Of a DNA stretch of 64,000 bases, positions 12,024-24,870 are shown one piece after another. The notes under the pieces were generated by a model. It was not told the origin of the DNA and did not search any database. It worked only from the letters and a program-made list of their open reading frames with translations. The position numbers and the translations under genes were made by a program. Source of the stretch: Viridothelium virens (Eukaryota; Ascomycota; Dothideomycetes; Trypetheliales; Trypetheliaceae); NCBI GenBank assembly GCA_010094025.1, contig ML991842.1:1-64000 (forward strand), written 5' to 3'. The first letter of the stretch is position 1; every line of letters begins with the position of its first letter.

Positions 12024-15000
12024 CTAGTCCTGCTTTGAGATGATGTCGTCCGCATCATAAAGGGACTCAATGAAGAATCTCCAGGTGGAAAGACGGTCCC
12101 CGTAGACCAGTTCCGATCTCGGCTCTTCGAGGACGTCGCACCAGCCACGGAAATTTCCAACGGCAATCATCAGGCGCTGTGCTCGCGATAGTTCCGTGTT
12201 CATCTGGTTCTTGAAAGAAGCGAACCCTAAGTCGAGAGGATTCGCCGGATTCCTCTTGACAAAGGAAAGGATCACGATCGGTTTTTCCTTACCCTGCCAT
12301 TTGGCTGTGGTGTCCAATTTCAGGCCGAGCAGGTCAGTCAGGCTACGATCCTGCATCCATTCGCTTACAGCCTTCTTGTGGATTTTGCGACGCTGGCCAG
12401 TGTACGGCGTAACTATGCCAATTTCGTCAACCTTGATCTTTGGCAGTCCTGCTGATGGCTGGAAAGCGAGAAGAGCTTTCACTAATTCTACCACGAAGTC
12501 TGCCTCGGCGTTGTTGCTGCTCGACTGTGTCTGCTCGTACGGCTCCGAATAAGCATCATCCGAGCTAATGTCGACAGCGACGCGATATCGGCCGTTCCAA
12601 GCAGCGCCCATCTGTTCCAAGAACTCTTTGATGGTCGTCTGCAAACCATCATTGTAGTGTGCAGAAGAATGCGTCTCGATTCCGTCGTAATAGAACGTCT
12701 TGGAAATCCAAGTAGCAATGTCCGGATGCATGCGGTACTGTACATCTAGCATGCGATGATGGTACTGGCCACCAGTCGCGGGGTCAAGCGTATACTCGAA
12801 CAAAGACACCTTCTGCATATCCCAGGCCTCGTTGCGCTGCCTTGTCTGAACGACTGGAGGAAGCTGTTGATGGTCACCACCAAAGACGACCATTTCAAGT
12901 TGTTCGATGGACGCCGCAAGGGGTGTTGCTGTGTCTGGTATCGCTGATTGACCAGCCTCGTCCATGACGAGGAGCGCAGGCTTGAAATGATCCATCACTA
13001 CTTCATGACAAGCAGTTGAGCATGTAACAAACACAACCTTGACCTTCGTGTAGAATTTTTCCTCAGAGCATCGAGAGCAATCTTCCGGGATCGCCGCGCT
13101 TGATCCTTCTCCTCCTTGGTGCTTCCTCCACGCTTAAGTCTCTCCACCCGTTCTTTGGCATTTAGGAGACTGGAGACCATCATCTTCTCTTCTGTCTGGG
13201 TTGGCTCATTTTGCCAGTCACTGATCTGCTGGTTGAAGAGCCGATTGTCGGCATATTGTCCCCATTGGAGTTGTCCTGCGTTGGAAGATAGCATTTGCCA
13301 GAAACGATCCTGTAGGTCCTGTTCGTCGCCACCATCTTCTCCGTCGTCTTCTGTGTCAAGCTTTTCTGTTTCGGTGAGTTCTTCTTTGGCGATGGACTTT
13401 CCCGCGATGGTTGGCGCATCGGTGGTCATGCCTGTCGGACCATACGGGTTATGTTGGTCGATATTTATATCATTCGATCCATGGAGGGGTCTGAAATCTG
13501 TTTCGTCCAAGCCTTCGTCAAACTCCTCATCTTCGGTGCCCTTGATCCTTCTAGCTCTCTCGATATCGCGCTCTAAGGTTTTTACACGATCGAGATCACT
13601 GAATGCGCTCCGGAAGCGAGAGACCTTGTACGGAATCGGTTGACCGCGTTTTGCGTAATGATGGTGCAATGTCGCAAGCATATTGTCCGTTGCTTCATTT
13701 GAAGGAGCACAGCAAATGACGGGTCGATTGGTCGACCTGACATAGGCATCTACTATACCCATGAGCGTCTGAGACTTGCCTGTACCCCCAGCGCCCTGAT
13801 TGAAACAGACGCCTGTGTAAGAGGTAACGGCATCCATGGCGCATCGGTGCTGGGTAGGATTGAGCGACCAATTCTGCAGCTCTGCTTGATAGGCATCAAT
13901 AAGCCCAGGGGACGCTATATGCCTCTTCAGGGTATCAGTTCGTGAGATCGTTGGAGGAGCCCTAAGCACGCGACGACGAATATCAATACCTCCCTTGCGC
14001 TCTTTCACGCCCAGCTCCAGCCTTTTAATCGCAGCGAAGCAGCGAGCCGTAGCAGTGGGGTCTCCCACCAAGTTGAACCCGATATTCGCATAGACATGAT
14101 TGGGCTGGGGGTCAAAATCTTTGCCGTGACAGTCTACCATGACATCCCAGCCTCCTTGCTGTCCGTCGACACCGAGAGGATGTTCTGTGATCTTTCCACT
14201 GATCTTCCAGGTCCTCGCGTCGCCGCCATTTATGGTAATTCGGACCTTGGTATCTGCTTCAGGTAGGATCCTGGCCTTGTCGTCATTGAATCTTTCGAAA
14301 CTGACGTATCCGATGAAGTGGTCCGGTTGCTCGGGGTCCTTCTGGAATCTAGCAGAGGCCGTTACGCCATGATCGGTATCAGACTGATTCAACAATTCTC
14401 GCAATGTGTGTTGTTGCTCCCGCTTTAAAGCCAATTTGAGGACTGCAGCGATGGTGCTGGCATTTGGATATTGGCGCAAGCTGCCGAATGAGTCCCATTT
14501 CTCCGGCGCCGGTCTCGACACGCAGACCTGATCCTGAAAATCTGCGGTCCAGCTCGTGACAATCCATCTGGGTGGTTCGACTTCGTCCCATGGGAACTGT
14601 GGATCTGTATGGACATTGCCTTTCGTATCCTCAGTATTTCCGCCAGCAGCCAATGCGTAGTACCACATTGTACCAAAGGTTGCCGTTAGCTCAAAGCAGC
14701 AATTCATGTACTTTCGGAAGATAATCGCATAATCTAGCTTTTCGTCCTTGCTAAATCCCCAGAAGACATATATACGCAGCTTATTGGCATTCAGGAGCTC
14801 GAAGACCAATTGCTCGAACCTCTCAAGGCCGCCATGGTTCGTGCCACGGGTTTGAATGGCTTCCAATTCCGATAATGTGATCCCGGAGAACTTGGGACGG
14901 AAGCCTTTTGCCTTCTTTGCGTCTTTTAATTCAAGACGGACTTCGCAGACTCTTCCAGATGCCATATGCTCTTGAAGGTCCGTATGTCTGGGTGGTAAAT

Positions 15001-15631
15001 GCCATTGATGAAGTTGAGTAATATGTGCGACCGGTAGAATTGGCCTGACTTTCCAGATATTTTCAGACGGATCGAAAAACATGTAGTCCTCCGGATACCG
15101 CAGTTCCATTGAGGGCCTCTTCCGCATGATGCCGTTCAGTGAGTAAGTATTGTTTCTCAGGCACCTTGGGGCGATATGACAAACTATATCCTTCGCATCA
15201 TCCGCTCCCCGACTCATGTGGAGGTTCAACTCCGGATATTGGGAGTGCATGGCCCAAGAGAGTTTTACCATTCCGTCGTGCTTCCTCAAGCCACTACCAA
15301 AGCATTTTGGTTCATCCTGGCCACTCGCGTAGTCCGGGATGGCGATCATCGCGTAATTTTGCACATGCATCCTGTGGTGAGTACCTTTGCTATTTTCGCC
15401 TGTAGTAGTTACTGGGTAGTCTCTTCCGCGGTAGTCGCCATGGATTATGCCGTACTCGGGCATGTCGTATACCCCTCCAGTCTCCGTCAGTGCGTATTCA
15501 CCAGCTCTAGCCCGAAAGCCTTCTATGTCGAAAGACTCTTGCTGGGGTACTCCTGCCATTAGAGTATCTTCCTGAGGAGGCGGTCCAGGCGGAAAAGGTT
15601 GTCTAGAAGAGGATTGATCGTCTTGAGACAT
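12024..15631 (-). CDS. UPF1-like superfamily 1 RNA helicase, frame interrupted
   Basis: A large SF1 helicase related to the UPF1/NFX1-type group (DEAA/DEAG-box ATPases). Residues 1 to about 580 are a fungal-type N-terminal region without a domain I recognise. The core follows: NPTQHRCAMD near 590, Walker A GAGGTGKS near 610, APSNEATDNML (Ia), then an acidic insertion (about 660-800). Motif II is VMDEAGQS, III GGDHQQLPPV, IV QYRMHPDI, then EIGIVTPYTGQ and VI ELSRAQRLMIAVGN. The frame shifts once: up to codon about 857 it is frame one, and VKVVFVTCSTACHEV and all later motifs lie in another frame. The break sits at a run of five A (minus strand; 13056-13060); six A would read through ALRKKFYTK. 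No GT-AG intron bridges it. It ends at TAG 12026-12024, with an RGG tail beyond. Either a sequence error plus read-through, or an early pseudogene. The gene is otherwise intact. Confidence 0.75.
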
Positions 15632-15988
15632 AGAAACTAGATGAACTGCGACCGGCAGCCCTCTAGAAAATCAATTGAATCAATCTGGGGCCGAGAGACC
15701 GGAGTCTGTCAAGCTAGAGAGAGGGGGAGGGAAGGAGGAGGGGAAGGAAAGAGGGGCGAAAGGAGAGGAGAGCTTGCACGCTCCTGAGGGGCGCCAGAGA
15801 GGAAGAGAGAGAAGAACACGGGCAACTCGTACTATTTCTAGTAGCGAGATGTCAGTGGTGGTGGTTGAGGAAGAGAAGGAAAGGTTTCCGAGATGCAAAG
15901 CTGAGGAGCTTATACCAATCCACCGTGCAGGAGTAGGGTTAAGTATTCACCAACGCCCTATTTCGGAATTGGTGGGACAAGGCACCCG
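15632..15988. other. Helicase promoter with polypurine tract
   Basis: Upstream of the helicase ATG. About 60 nt at 15714-15775 are almost pure G/A on the plus strand (so C/T on the coding strand), a common promoter-proximal pyrimidine tract in ascomycetes. No gene. Confidence 0.45.
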
Positions 15989-16676
15989 TCAACCTTGTGT
16001 CCTCACGGCATGACACTGTGAGTCATGGCAGTAGGATTGAAGGATGTGTGTTACGAAAGTATTTATATTTGTGTCCGATGCGGGCGAGGAGACCCCCAGT
16101 GTCGATTCTGTCACCGCAGGCGCAGCACCCGCAATGACAGCTGTACTCTTTTGGGCACTAGGCGACGGCGATGTTGAGCATCGGTGTTGCTCTGAGTATG
16201 CTGACGAAGATCCCTCCAAGATTGGATCCCCGGTCTTGGGCTGGCCGCTAATGTTGAGGAGCAGTTCTGCAATCTGGCAAGCTCGCCTGAGGTGCAAGAT
16301 TTGGATGTACGAAATTTGAGGGCTTCGAGTACTCTGTCAATGTCCATGATAATAATGCGTAGTGTAGCGCGCTGAATGTACTGTGTGCGTGCTTGGATCT
16401 TGTCTAAAAGCGGTCTTGAAAGTTTTGTATACATCTTCGGCCTCGCCAAGAACGCTTCCTGCAACCATTCAAGCAGTCCAACATCAACAGAACATTTACC
16501 ACGTCGGATCATGGGCCAAACAAAATGCTTAGCTTGGCAAGGGACTTTGACATCGACCAGTCTTGCGCGGTTCGCCATTGTAGTACTTCACAGCATGTAT
16601 CCCAGAAATTGGCGGTTTCATCTAATGTGGTAGCAAGCCGTTGTAAGAGCATGGCTGATTGAATAGCCGCACACAT
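15989..16676 (-). CDS. Hypothetical protein, three-exon model
   Basis: Exons 16676-16587, 16527-16333 and 16273-15989 with two 59-nt introns give 189 residues in one continuous frame. The N-terminal part is helical (QSAMLLQRLATTLDETANFW, GLLEWLQEAFLARPKMYTKL, DKIQARTQYIQRATLRIIIM), then IAELLLNISGQPKTGDPI and a Ser/Thr/Ala-rich C-terminal part. Each exon has coding texture in its own frame and the GT-AG borders restore one frame, which argues against chance. The first intron's acceptor is weak, and further 5' exons are possible. No family recognised; the helical N-terminus resembles the predicted regulatory regions of fungal orphan proteins but I do not assign a function. Confidence 0.45.
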
Positions 16677-17449
16677 AACGCTAACGGGGGACCCGCATCG
16701 ACGTAACCATTTTTTCGTGTCGGTGGTACTTCAAACGACTGGTCTGGATCTCTGGCATCCAAGGAGCAGTGGATGGCGTGTGAACGGCCGCACTGCCTGG
16801 TAATAGCTCAGGTATGGTCTAGTGCACAACTGGTTAGCAGACCAGGGTCTCTCATCTCTTGAGTTGCAACCAATGTCATATCTTATGCTTCTGAAGCCTT
16901 GTCGAAGATGAAAAGCTGCCAGTATGCCATTAATTGCGAAAAGAGAAACACTCACATGGCTTCATGGTACTAGACATCAGGGAATAAAATGTCCTGGTGT
17001 ATCGATCTCAGGAAACAAGTAGGAACAGCGCAAAGAGTTTCTTCAAGCTAATCATCCTTCACCTTTAAATTCTTTGCTTAGTACTCCCAAAGTCATCCCA
17101 CTAGGGAGTCGCTAACACGAAACGCTTGCGCAAACTCTTTGCAAGATATTGTATGAGCACGTGTTGGACCCCACCGACCGTGGTAAGGTAATTATCCCCT
17201 ATGATCATGGTTTATGAGACTGAGCTCGGGTTCCTGCATTCCGTCTTGATAAGTTTCCTCCCTGAACGCCAGCGCTGATCATACAGTCCTCTGTAAAGCA
17301 TCATAGAAAGCAAAGCAAGTTTGGGCCCCAATCAAGCACAGCACCTCGAGGATAAGCTACGAAGGTCAAGCATCTCCTCTGAAGCGAATCCCAATCTTGT
17401 GAATTTCGCCAAAGTTCCAGCAAGCACCGCTCATGGCTCAAATGCTAGA
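16677..17449. other. Intergenic, no gene seen
   Basis: Separates the orphan gene promoter from the 3' end of FEN1. No domains or repeats noted. Confidence 0.5.
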
Positions 17450-18854
17450 TCAAGCTGTTCCCCTTGGCTTCGCCTTGGCCTCTTTCTTCTCCTTTGCTTC
17501 CTTTTTCTGCTTTGTCTTCCTTTCTTGAGTCTTCTGTTCATTTTTCCTCTTCAATCGCTCCTGCTCTTCCTTGGTCCTCTCTACAGGCTTGAAGAATCCT
17601 TCAAGGCGACTCTGCTGCGCACTCTTCAAGTTCTTGCCAAGCCGTGCAGCACCGGCCCTCACACGATCCTCGGAAAATCCTTTCTCGGTGACCAAAAACT
17701 GAACGAGGCCTTCGGTATCCGGGGGATTCCACGCAATGGCTTCAATGGTCGGATCATCAGCTGGAAGAACATCTGGGGAGAGGAAGAGATCACGGGCATC
17801 GGCCCAAGGCCAGTCTTCGGGGAGATTGAATTTCTTCCCATTATTAAAGGAGTCGACCACGCTGTCCAAAGACCTGTGCTCTTTGATCAATCTATAGGCA
17901 GTAGCAGGGCCCATGCCCTTGATAGGATCAACATAATCGCAGCCAAGGAGAATGCAGAGATCGATGAACTGTGAACTCCACGGTCAGCTCCAACTTGGAA
18001 ACCCATTTGGGCCATGAAGCTTGTTTATGTTGAACTTACCTCGTTGTAGCTGAGCTGCAGGCCTTCAAGTACCTTGTCCAAAGATATCTCCTGGATAGGC
18101 TCCTTCTTTTGCTCACTGAATGTCAAATGCCTCAGCAACACCGGCGCATTGAATGTCAGTGTATCCATATCCTCGCTGGCCGCAGCATACACCTTTCCAG
18201 CTCTTGCGAGTGCAGCGCACTGGGCCTCCGCCTCGGTTGGGGCAATGATGAATGGTACTCCCATCAACTTCAATAGCTTTTGGCACTCATGGTTATGCTC
18301 TCTTGTGACTCTTACCGTCCTCCGACTGAACTTCTCAACATCCTCAGCTGTTCCGGTTTCCTTGGCCTCTTCGTGCTGTTCCTGCGCTTCGGTTTTGCGT
18401 TGAAAACGTTTAGCAAGCTCGCCGGATTTAAGTTTCGGGGGGGCGCCATCAAAGACGTAGAGTGGTTTGATGCCATTATCGACGATGCGGAGGGTGCGGT
18501 AAAACATGCCCATGAGGTGGGAGGTTGTTTCACCCGTGTCGGACATAAGTTGTTGGCCATCAGAACGGACAGCAATGAGGAAGGAATAGATTGACATAGA
18601 GCTAAGAAGAGCAAATTAGAAGGTCAAGGAGTAGTGTTCAATTGCGAACTCACGCGTCCTGAAACATTTTAGAAGGATCCCCGAACGGATGTAAAAGTAC
18701 TTACTATTGCGACTTTTCTTCCGAATTGGTTTTTGATATCACCTTCTTTGACTGCATCCGGACAATTGTCCTTGAGTACTTGGTAAAGCTCTGGGCTACA
18801 TGAGATGATGTGTCTTGCAGGGTGCTCAATAGTTAACTCACGCTTGATACCCAT
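17450..18854 (-). CDS. RAD27: Flap endonuclease 1 (FEN1/Rad27)
   Basis: Structure-specific nuclease that removes 5' flaps during Okazaki fragment maturation and long-patch base excision repair, in nucleus with PCNA. Five exons: 18854-18842, 18790-18705, 18658-18654, 18601-18040, 17968-17450, giving 394 residues, the usual length. The N-terminal block [16 protein letters not shown], metal-ligand region [13 protein letters not shown] (Asp34), helical clamp with [13 protein letters not shown], and [15 protein letters not shown] are all present. The C-terminus carries the PCNA-binding PIP box QSRLEGFF and a lysine-rich nuclear localisation tail. Exon 1 is only 13 nt and exon 3 is a 5-nt microexon (GACGC) needed to restore Asp-Ala in DASMS. 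Introns are 51, 46, 52 and 71 nt. Divergent from the GCDH gene with 540 bp between starts. Confidence 0.95.
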
Positions 18855-19394
18855 TTTGATGGGCACTTCTCTCTTTGATTGCCTGCAGACGTGCTTCGCA
18901 ACAGGAAATGAAGAACGTAGGCTTGTTGAGGTATAATGCGCTTGTGGCCAAGAATTGAGTATGAAGTGTGGATATCAGAGTTGGGCAGTGACGTCGCCGT
19001 ATGTAAAGCGCGTCTCACTTAATTAAAGTAACGCGTCGCTTCGGTCCCTGGCAACGCCAAGCGATCTCTAGGAGGATATGAGATGAGGGGCATGCGAATC
19101 AACACTTTTCTTTCCGATCGTGCTTAAATGGGATGCTCTTTTCTGCTTCGTACAGCTGAATTTCATTCATCATTTCATCTTCTGGTCACTGAGTTCTGGG
19201 AAGCTATCCGTGGAAGGTCAAATTGGAAAATAGCCTCGGCTTGTTTCCGCTGGAGAGATCAACGGGCTACCGAAGCCGATCAATGTTTTTCTCTCCCCAG
19301 ACGTAGAGGCTTCCACTCTTCTGTTAACTTACATTGGTACGATTAGCTCATGTGCTCATTGTACTTTATCTAGATTCTGTACTATAATTTCAAG
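18855..19394. promoter_or_regulatory. Shared divergent promoter region, FEN1 and GCDH
   Basis: 540 bp between two divergent start codons. It must hold both promoters; no clear TATA box or known operator could be named by eye. Confidence 0.4.
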
Positions 19395-20840
19395 ATGTTC
19401 AAAAATTCAATAAGACAGATCAACCGACAGTCTTGTCACCTACATCGTCATGCACGTATAGGAAGACGCTATGCACACGCACCAGCGGCATTTGACTGGA
19501 AAGATCCCCTAGGATCCAATAATCTCTTTACCGAAGAGGAATTGGCCATATCCGAAACTGCAGAAGCATATTGCCAAGAGCGCATGCTTCCAAGAGTCCT
19601 TGGTACGATTCAATTTTCTGTTGACATTAGCACAAAGCTGATATCGTAGCTCAATAGAGGCATATCGGAATGAAGAGTATGACAAGACGATTCTCGAAGA
19701 GATGGGCGAGCTTGGGCTTTTGGGAGCGACTATCAAAGGCTACGAATGTGCTGGTGTGAGCAGTGTTGCTTCGGGCCTTATAACACGAGCCGTTGAACGA
19801 GTAGACTCTGGGTATCGCTCAGGAATGTCTGTCCAAAGCTCATTGGTCATGGGGGGAATAGAAGAGTTTGGTTCTGAGGAACTTAAACAAAAATTTCTGC
19901 CTGGATTGGCTAAAGGCAAGATATTAGGATGCTTTGGCCTGACGGAACCGAATCATGGCTCCGATCCCGGATCGATGGAGACTACAGCGAAGCCTCATCC
20001 GTCAAAGAAAGGGTACTATTCGATATCTGGAGCTAAGACGTGGATTACAAATTCCCCAATCGCAGACGTTATGCTCGTGTGGGCGAAGCTACAAGAGACG
20101 GGCAAGATAAGAGGTTTTGTCATTGATCGCAGCCAGTGTCCACCCGGTGCAATCGAGACACCTCCCTTGAAGAACAAAAATGGGCTGAGGGCTTCTATTA
20201 CCGGTATGATACAGCTGGACGAGTGTCCGGTACCACAAGAACACATGTTTCCAGACGTCGAAGGTCTCAAGGGTCCCTTTAGCTGCTTAAATTCCGCTCG
20301 CTTTGGTATAGCCTGGGGAACTATGGGAGCTTTGGAGGACTGCATCGCCCGGGCACGAGAGTATGCGTTAGAACGTCGGCAGTTCAAGAACAACCCTATC
20401 GCAAAGTATCAACTGGTCCAGAAAAAGTTGTCAGATGCTACCACCGACGCTGCCTATGGTATTCTCGCCGCGGCACAGGTTGGCAGGCTAAAAGATGAAG
20501 GAAAGGCTGCGCCGGAGATGATTTCAATGATCAAGAGACAGAACTGTGACAGGGCCCTGATCAACGCTCGCATGTAGGTGTTCTCAGTCACGACATTGGA
20601 CTCTGCATACTGACATGTTTTCAGACTCCAGGAGATCTTTGGCGGTAACGCGGTCAGCGATGAGTACCACATCGGCAGACACGTTGCAAATCTCTTCGTA
20701 ACTCAAACGTACTTCAGACTTTCCCATCTCCTCCCCCGAGAAAGGAAATCTGCTGACTAGCCAACAGATACGAGGGTCAGAGTGACATACACTCGCTGAT
20801 ACTTGGACGAGCAATCACCGGTATTCAAGCATTCGTCTAG
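19395..20840 (+). CDS. Mitochondrial glutaryl-CoA dehydrogenase
   Basis: FAD enzyme oxidising and decarboxylating glutaryl-CoA to crotonyl-CoA in lysine/tryptophan breakdown, mitochondrial matrix. Exons 19395-19602, 19658-20573, 20625-20708 and 20768-20840 give 426 residues. The first 30 or so are Arg/His/Gln-rich without acids (targeting peptide), then [17 protein letters not shown], an acyl-CoA dehydrogenase N-terminal signature. [16 protein letters not shown] is the flavin/substrate loop, [19 protein letters not shown] the middle domain, and [19 protein letters not shown] the C-terminal block with the catalytic Glu of TYEG. Arg in the substrate pocket cannot be checked by eye. The combination of TYEG and GRAITG is that of GCDH rather than short- or medium-chain dehydrogenases. 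Confidence 0.9.
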
Positions 20841-21519
20841 CCGGATCGTGCTGTGAGGAGAGGTCAGGTACATGAAAGTAGACACTAGAAGGCACACCAG
20901 CGTTGATGCTTAAAACATGCATGGCTCAGCGGCCGAGCTAGGTCTATGTCCAGAGCCAAGTGGAATCTTGGTTGCAGAGGTCTTTATCGATGAGCGGTGA
21001 GTTAGATAGAAAACTAATTCGTGACTTCTCCTGGTTTCTTCAGGCATGTAGTTGGTGAGGCAAAAAGGATGTAGATTTATAGATCGCTACCAAAAAAAGA
21101 AAAAAAAAATTTGCTTTGCTTAGGTATAACATGTGAGTAGGTCCTGCCGAATAATGAACAATGCACAAACCCTGTACTCCGTATCGGTGGCGCTTCTAGG
21201 TCAGCCCTCTGCGTGCCTCTCTCCGAAACTTCCACTTACTTCCTTTCTCTCTCTCCACATTCACCAAGAAATTCAAACCGGCGAACACCTCGCTCTCATA
21301 CATCTTCATACAAGGCACACAAACTTCTGCTCAAGCTGTGAGGGTTCCCACTTTCAAAAGCCCGACGCCGGCCTCCCCGCAACGTCACCTGTTTGACTAA
21401 CTTATCACCACAGCCACACCAGCCAAGTTTCTTCGCTCAAACCACGATAACCACATTGTCCACAAGCGAACCGGGCATCTCTTCACGAATAATCCTCCAC
21501 TCCATATCGCTACATCGAA
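20841..21519. other. Intergenic, UBC4 promoter side
   Basis: Contains a poly-A stretch near 21092-21110 and one GTACTCCGTA palindrome at 21174-21183, followed by a C/T-rich 5' leader before the E2 start. No gene. Confidence 0.5.
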
Positions 21520-22401
<882 letters not shown>

Positions 22402-23051
22402 CATGGTCTTCGAGAAGCAGATGAGAGAATAGTGTGGTGAGGGAAGGGAAAGGGAAAGTGAACAACTTGCGGCTACTTCGTGATGGGGCTCTCTCTGTGT
22501 TGGGTGTTTACGGCCTTGCGACGGAATCAGGCATCATGCATGCAGCGGGAGGTATCGCGGTTGGTGATGAGTTGCTTTGAGTGATGTCATTGCTTTTCGA
22601 TCCTTTTCCATAGTGCATCTCCGGATCTCTACATACAGGAGGAGCGTTGGGGGCGAAACAATGAGGTTATACCATCTCTTACAATCCGACGTGCTCTATG
22701 CCAAAGCCCGACCTGCCCTACAATATAGTATCTATTGACATACGGTAGAGAAGTGCTAGTGATCAGTAGTCATGACCCAAGACTTGCATCTAATCTCCCA
22801 CATCGCCTGACTGCCTGCCAAGTCTGCCAGAAAAAGTGAAGAGTGTAATGTAGGTAGGATTTGTGACGGCCTTGTACTCCGTTCCGCGGTCTGACATCGC
22901 TCTTCCGGCCTGCACCTGCCAATCCCGCCACATTTCCGCGCTGGACCCTTTTTACAGCTAGCTGGTCATCAATCGACGTCTCACATCTCGACCTTTCAGT
23001 CGTTCTCCCTGCATCTGCGCCACCTTCCATTATTTGAGCCGACAATCATCC
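22402..23051. other. Intergenic, UBC4 3' side and LPD1 promoter
   Basis: Holds a purine-rich 3' trailer and a GTACTCCGT motif at 22874-22882. No gene seen. Confidence 0.5.
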
Positions 23052-24870
23052 ATGATGTTGAAGGCTTTCGTCCCTAGGAGCAGCCTAAGGTCAATATCCA
23101 GACCACTTGGAGGTTCCACCAGCGCATTCCGGCATACTCCTTCAAGCTTCTTTCTAATAGAAAGCTCGAGACTAAGAAGAGGATACGCTACAGAGACTGG
23201 TACACTCTTGCTGTCGATACGATATCATATGGCTTGCTAATTTTCATCTACAGAGGAAAAGGACTTAATAGTCATTGGTGGCGGTGTGGCAGGTTATGTT
23301 GCAGCTATCAAAGCCGGACAAGAAGGACTGAAGGTAAAGCCTTTTGGATCACAACAATGACCAAGCAGCACCCATAATTCAGAATGCTTCGAACTTACAC
23401 TTGCAAAAGGTAGCATGCATAGAAAAGCGTGGCTCTCTCGGCGGCACCTGCCTGAATGTCGGCTGCATTCCATCAAAATCGCTCCTTAACAACTCACATC
23501 TCTACCACCAAATCCTACATGACACCAAGAACCGCGGCATCGACGTCAAGGAAGTCTCCCTAAACCTACAACAAATGATGAAAGCAAAGGATACATCCGT
23601 GCAAGGCCTAACCAAAGGAGTCGAGTTCCTGTTTAAAAAGAACAATGTCGAGTATTTCAAGGGCACAGGCGCATTTGTGGACCCCCATACGGTTGCAGTG
23701 AATCTTGTCGGGGGCGGAGAGACTAGTGTGAGAGGAAAAAACATTTTCATCGCAACCGGGAGCGAGGCAACACCATTTCCGGGGCTAGAGATTGATGAGA
23801 AGAAAGTAATCACAAGTACAGGTGCGATAGCGCTGGAGCAAGTGCCAAAGAAGATGGTCGTCATCGGTGGTGGTATCATTGGATTAGAAATGGTAAGAGA
23901 TTCTCTAACGGCGTAATAACCGTTGTTGCTTGGGGTAAAAGAAGCTCATATCTACATAGGCGTCGGTATGGTCAAGATTAGGCTCCGAAGTCACCATTGT
24001 CGAGTTTCTTGGCCAAATAGGCGGTCCTGGTATGGATGCGGACATATCGAAGAATATCCAGAAGACACTGCAAAAGCAGGGTCTTAAATTCAAGCTCAAT
24101 ACCAAGGTCACCAACGGTGATGCCAGCGGAGAAGGTGTCAAGATCTCCACCGAGGCCGCGAAAGGGGGTAAAGAGGAAGTTGTGAGTCTCCCTCGTTTAA
24201 ATCGATCCTCCCTCAGTCTCCATCATTAAAACTGACCCTCCCCTCCCAGCTCGACGCCGACGTCGTTCTCGTCGCCATCGGCCGCCGCCCCTACACCGCC
24301 GGCCTCGGTCTCGAGAACATCGGCATCGAAACCGACACCCGCGGCCGCCTAGTCATCGACTCCGAATACCGCACCGGGCCGCACGCCCACATCCGCGTCA
24401 TCGGCGACTGCACCTTCGGCCCCATGCTCGCACACAAAGCGGAAGAGGAGGCGGTCGCCGCCGTCGAATTCCTCACCAAGTCCTACGGCCACGTCAACTA
24501 CAACGCCATCCCCTCCGTCATGTACACGCACCCGGAGGTCGCGTGGGTGGGCCAGAACGAGGCGGAGCTGAAGGCGCAGGGGGTGAAATACAAAGTCGGC
24601 ACGTTCCCGTTCACTGCGAACAGTCGGGCTAAGACGAACCTGGATACCGATGGGTTGGTCAAGTTCCTTGCGGATGCGGAGACGGATCGTATTCTGGGGG
24701 TGCATATTGTGGGACCGAATGCCGGGGAGATGATTGCGGAGGGGACGTTGGCGTTGGAGTATGGTGCGAGTACGGAGGATGTGGGGAGGACGAGCCATGC
24801 GCATCCGACGCTGGCGGAGGCGTTTAAGGAGGCGGCGATGGCGACTTATGGGAAGGCGATTCACTATTGA
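23052..24870 (+). CDS. LPD1: Dihydrolipoyl dehydrogenase (E3), mitochondrial
   Basis: Flavoprotein that reoxidises dihydrolipoamide with NAD in pyruvate, 2-oxoglutarate and branched-chain dehydrogenases and in glycine cleavage, matrix. Exons 23052-23199, 23254-23333, 23410-23892, 23960-24181 and 24250-24870 give 517 residues. Residues 1 to about 45 are an Arg/Ser-rich presequence. Then [15 protein letters not shown] (FAD Rossmann), the redox disulfide [13 protein letters not shown] (Cys90, Cys95), the NAD-binding [15 protein letters not shown], second FAD contact [18 protein letters not shown] and the C-terminal dimer motif [10 protein letters not shown] carrying the His-Glu pair. The last exon is markedly GC-richer than the others. 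Assignment is firm. Confidence 0.95.

Noticed and set aside
13020-13160. Intron explaining the helicase frame change
   Set aside because: No GT-AG pair near the junction joins the two frames in phase without losing conserved sequence; a one-base A-run slip fits better.
15675-16013. 112-codon plus-strand frame rich in Gly/Glu/Arg
   Set aside because: Product of the GA-rich polypurine tract in the helicase promoter.
17321-17974. 217-codon plus-strand frame
   Set aside because: Antisense of the FEN1 last exon; low-complexity Leu/Phe content comes from the Lys/Glu-rich tail codons.
24349-24864. 171-codon minus-strand frame with Arg/Leu-rich content
   Set aside because: Antisense of the GC-rich last exon of LPD1.
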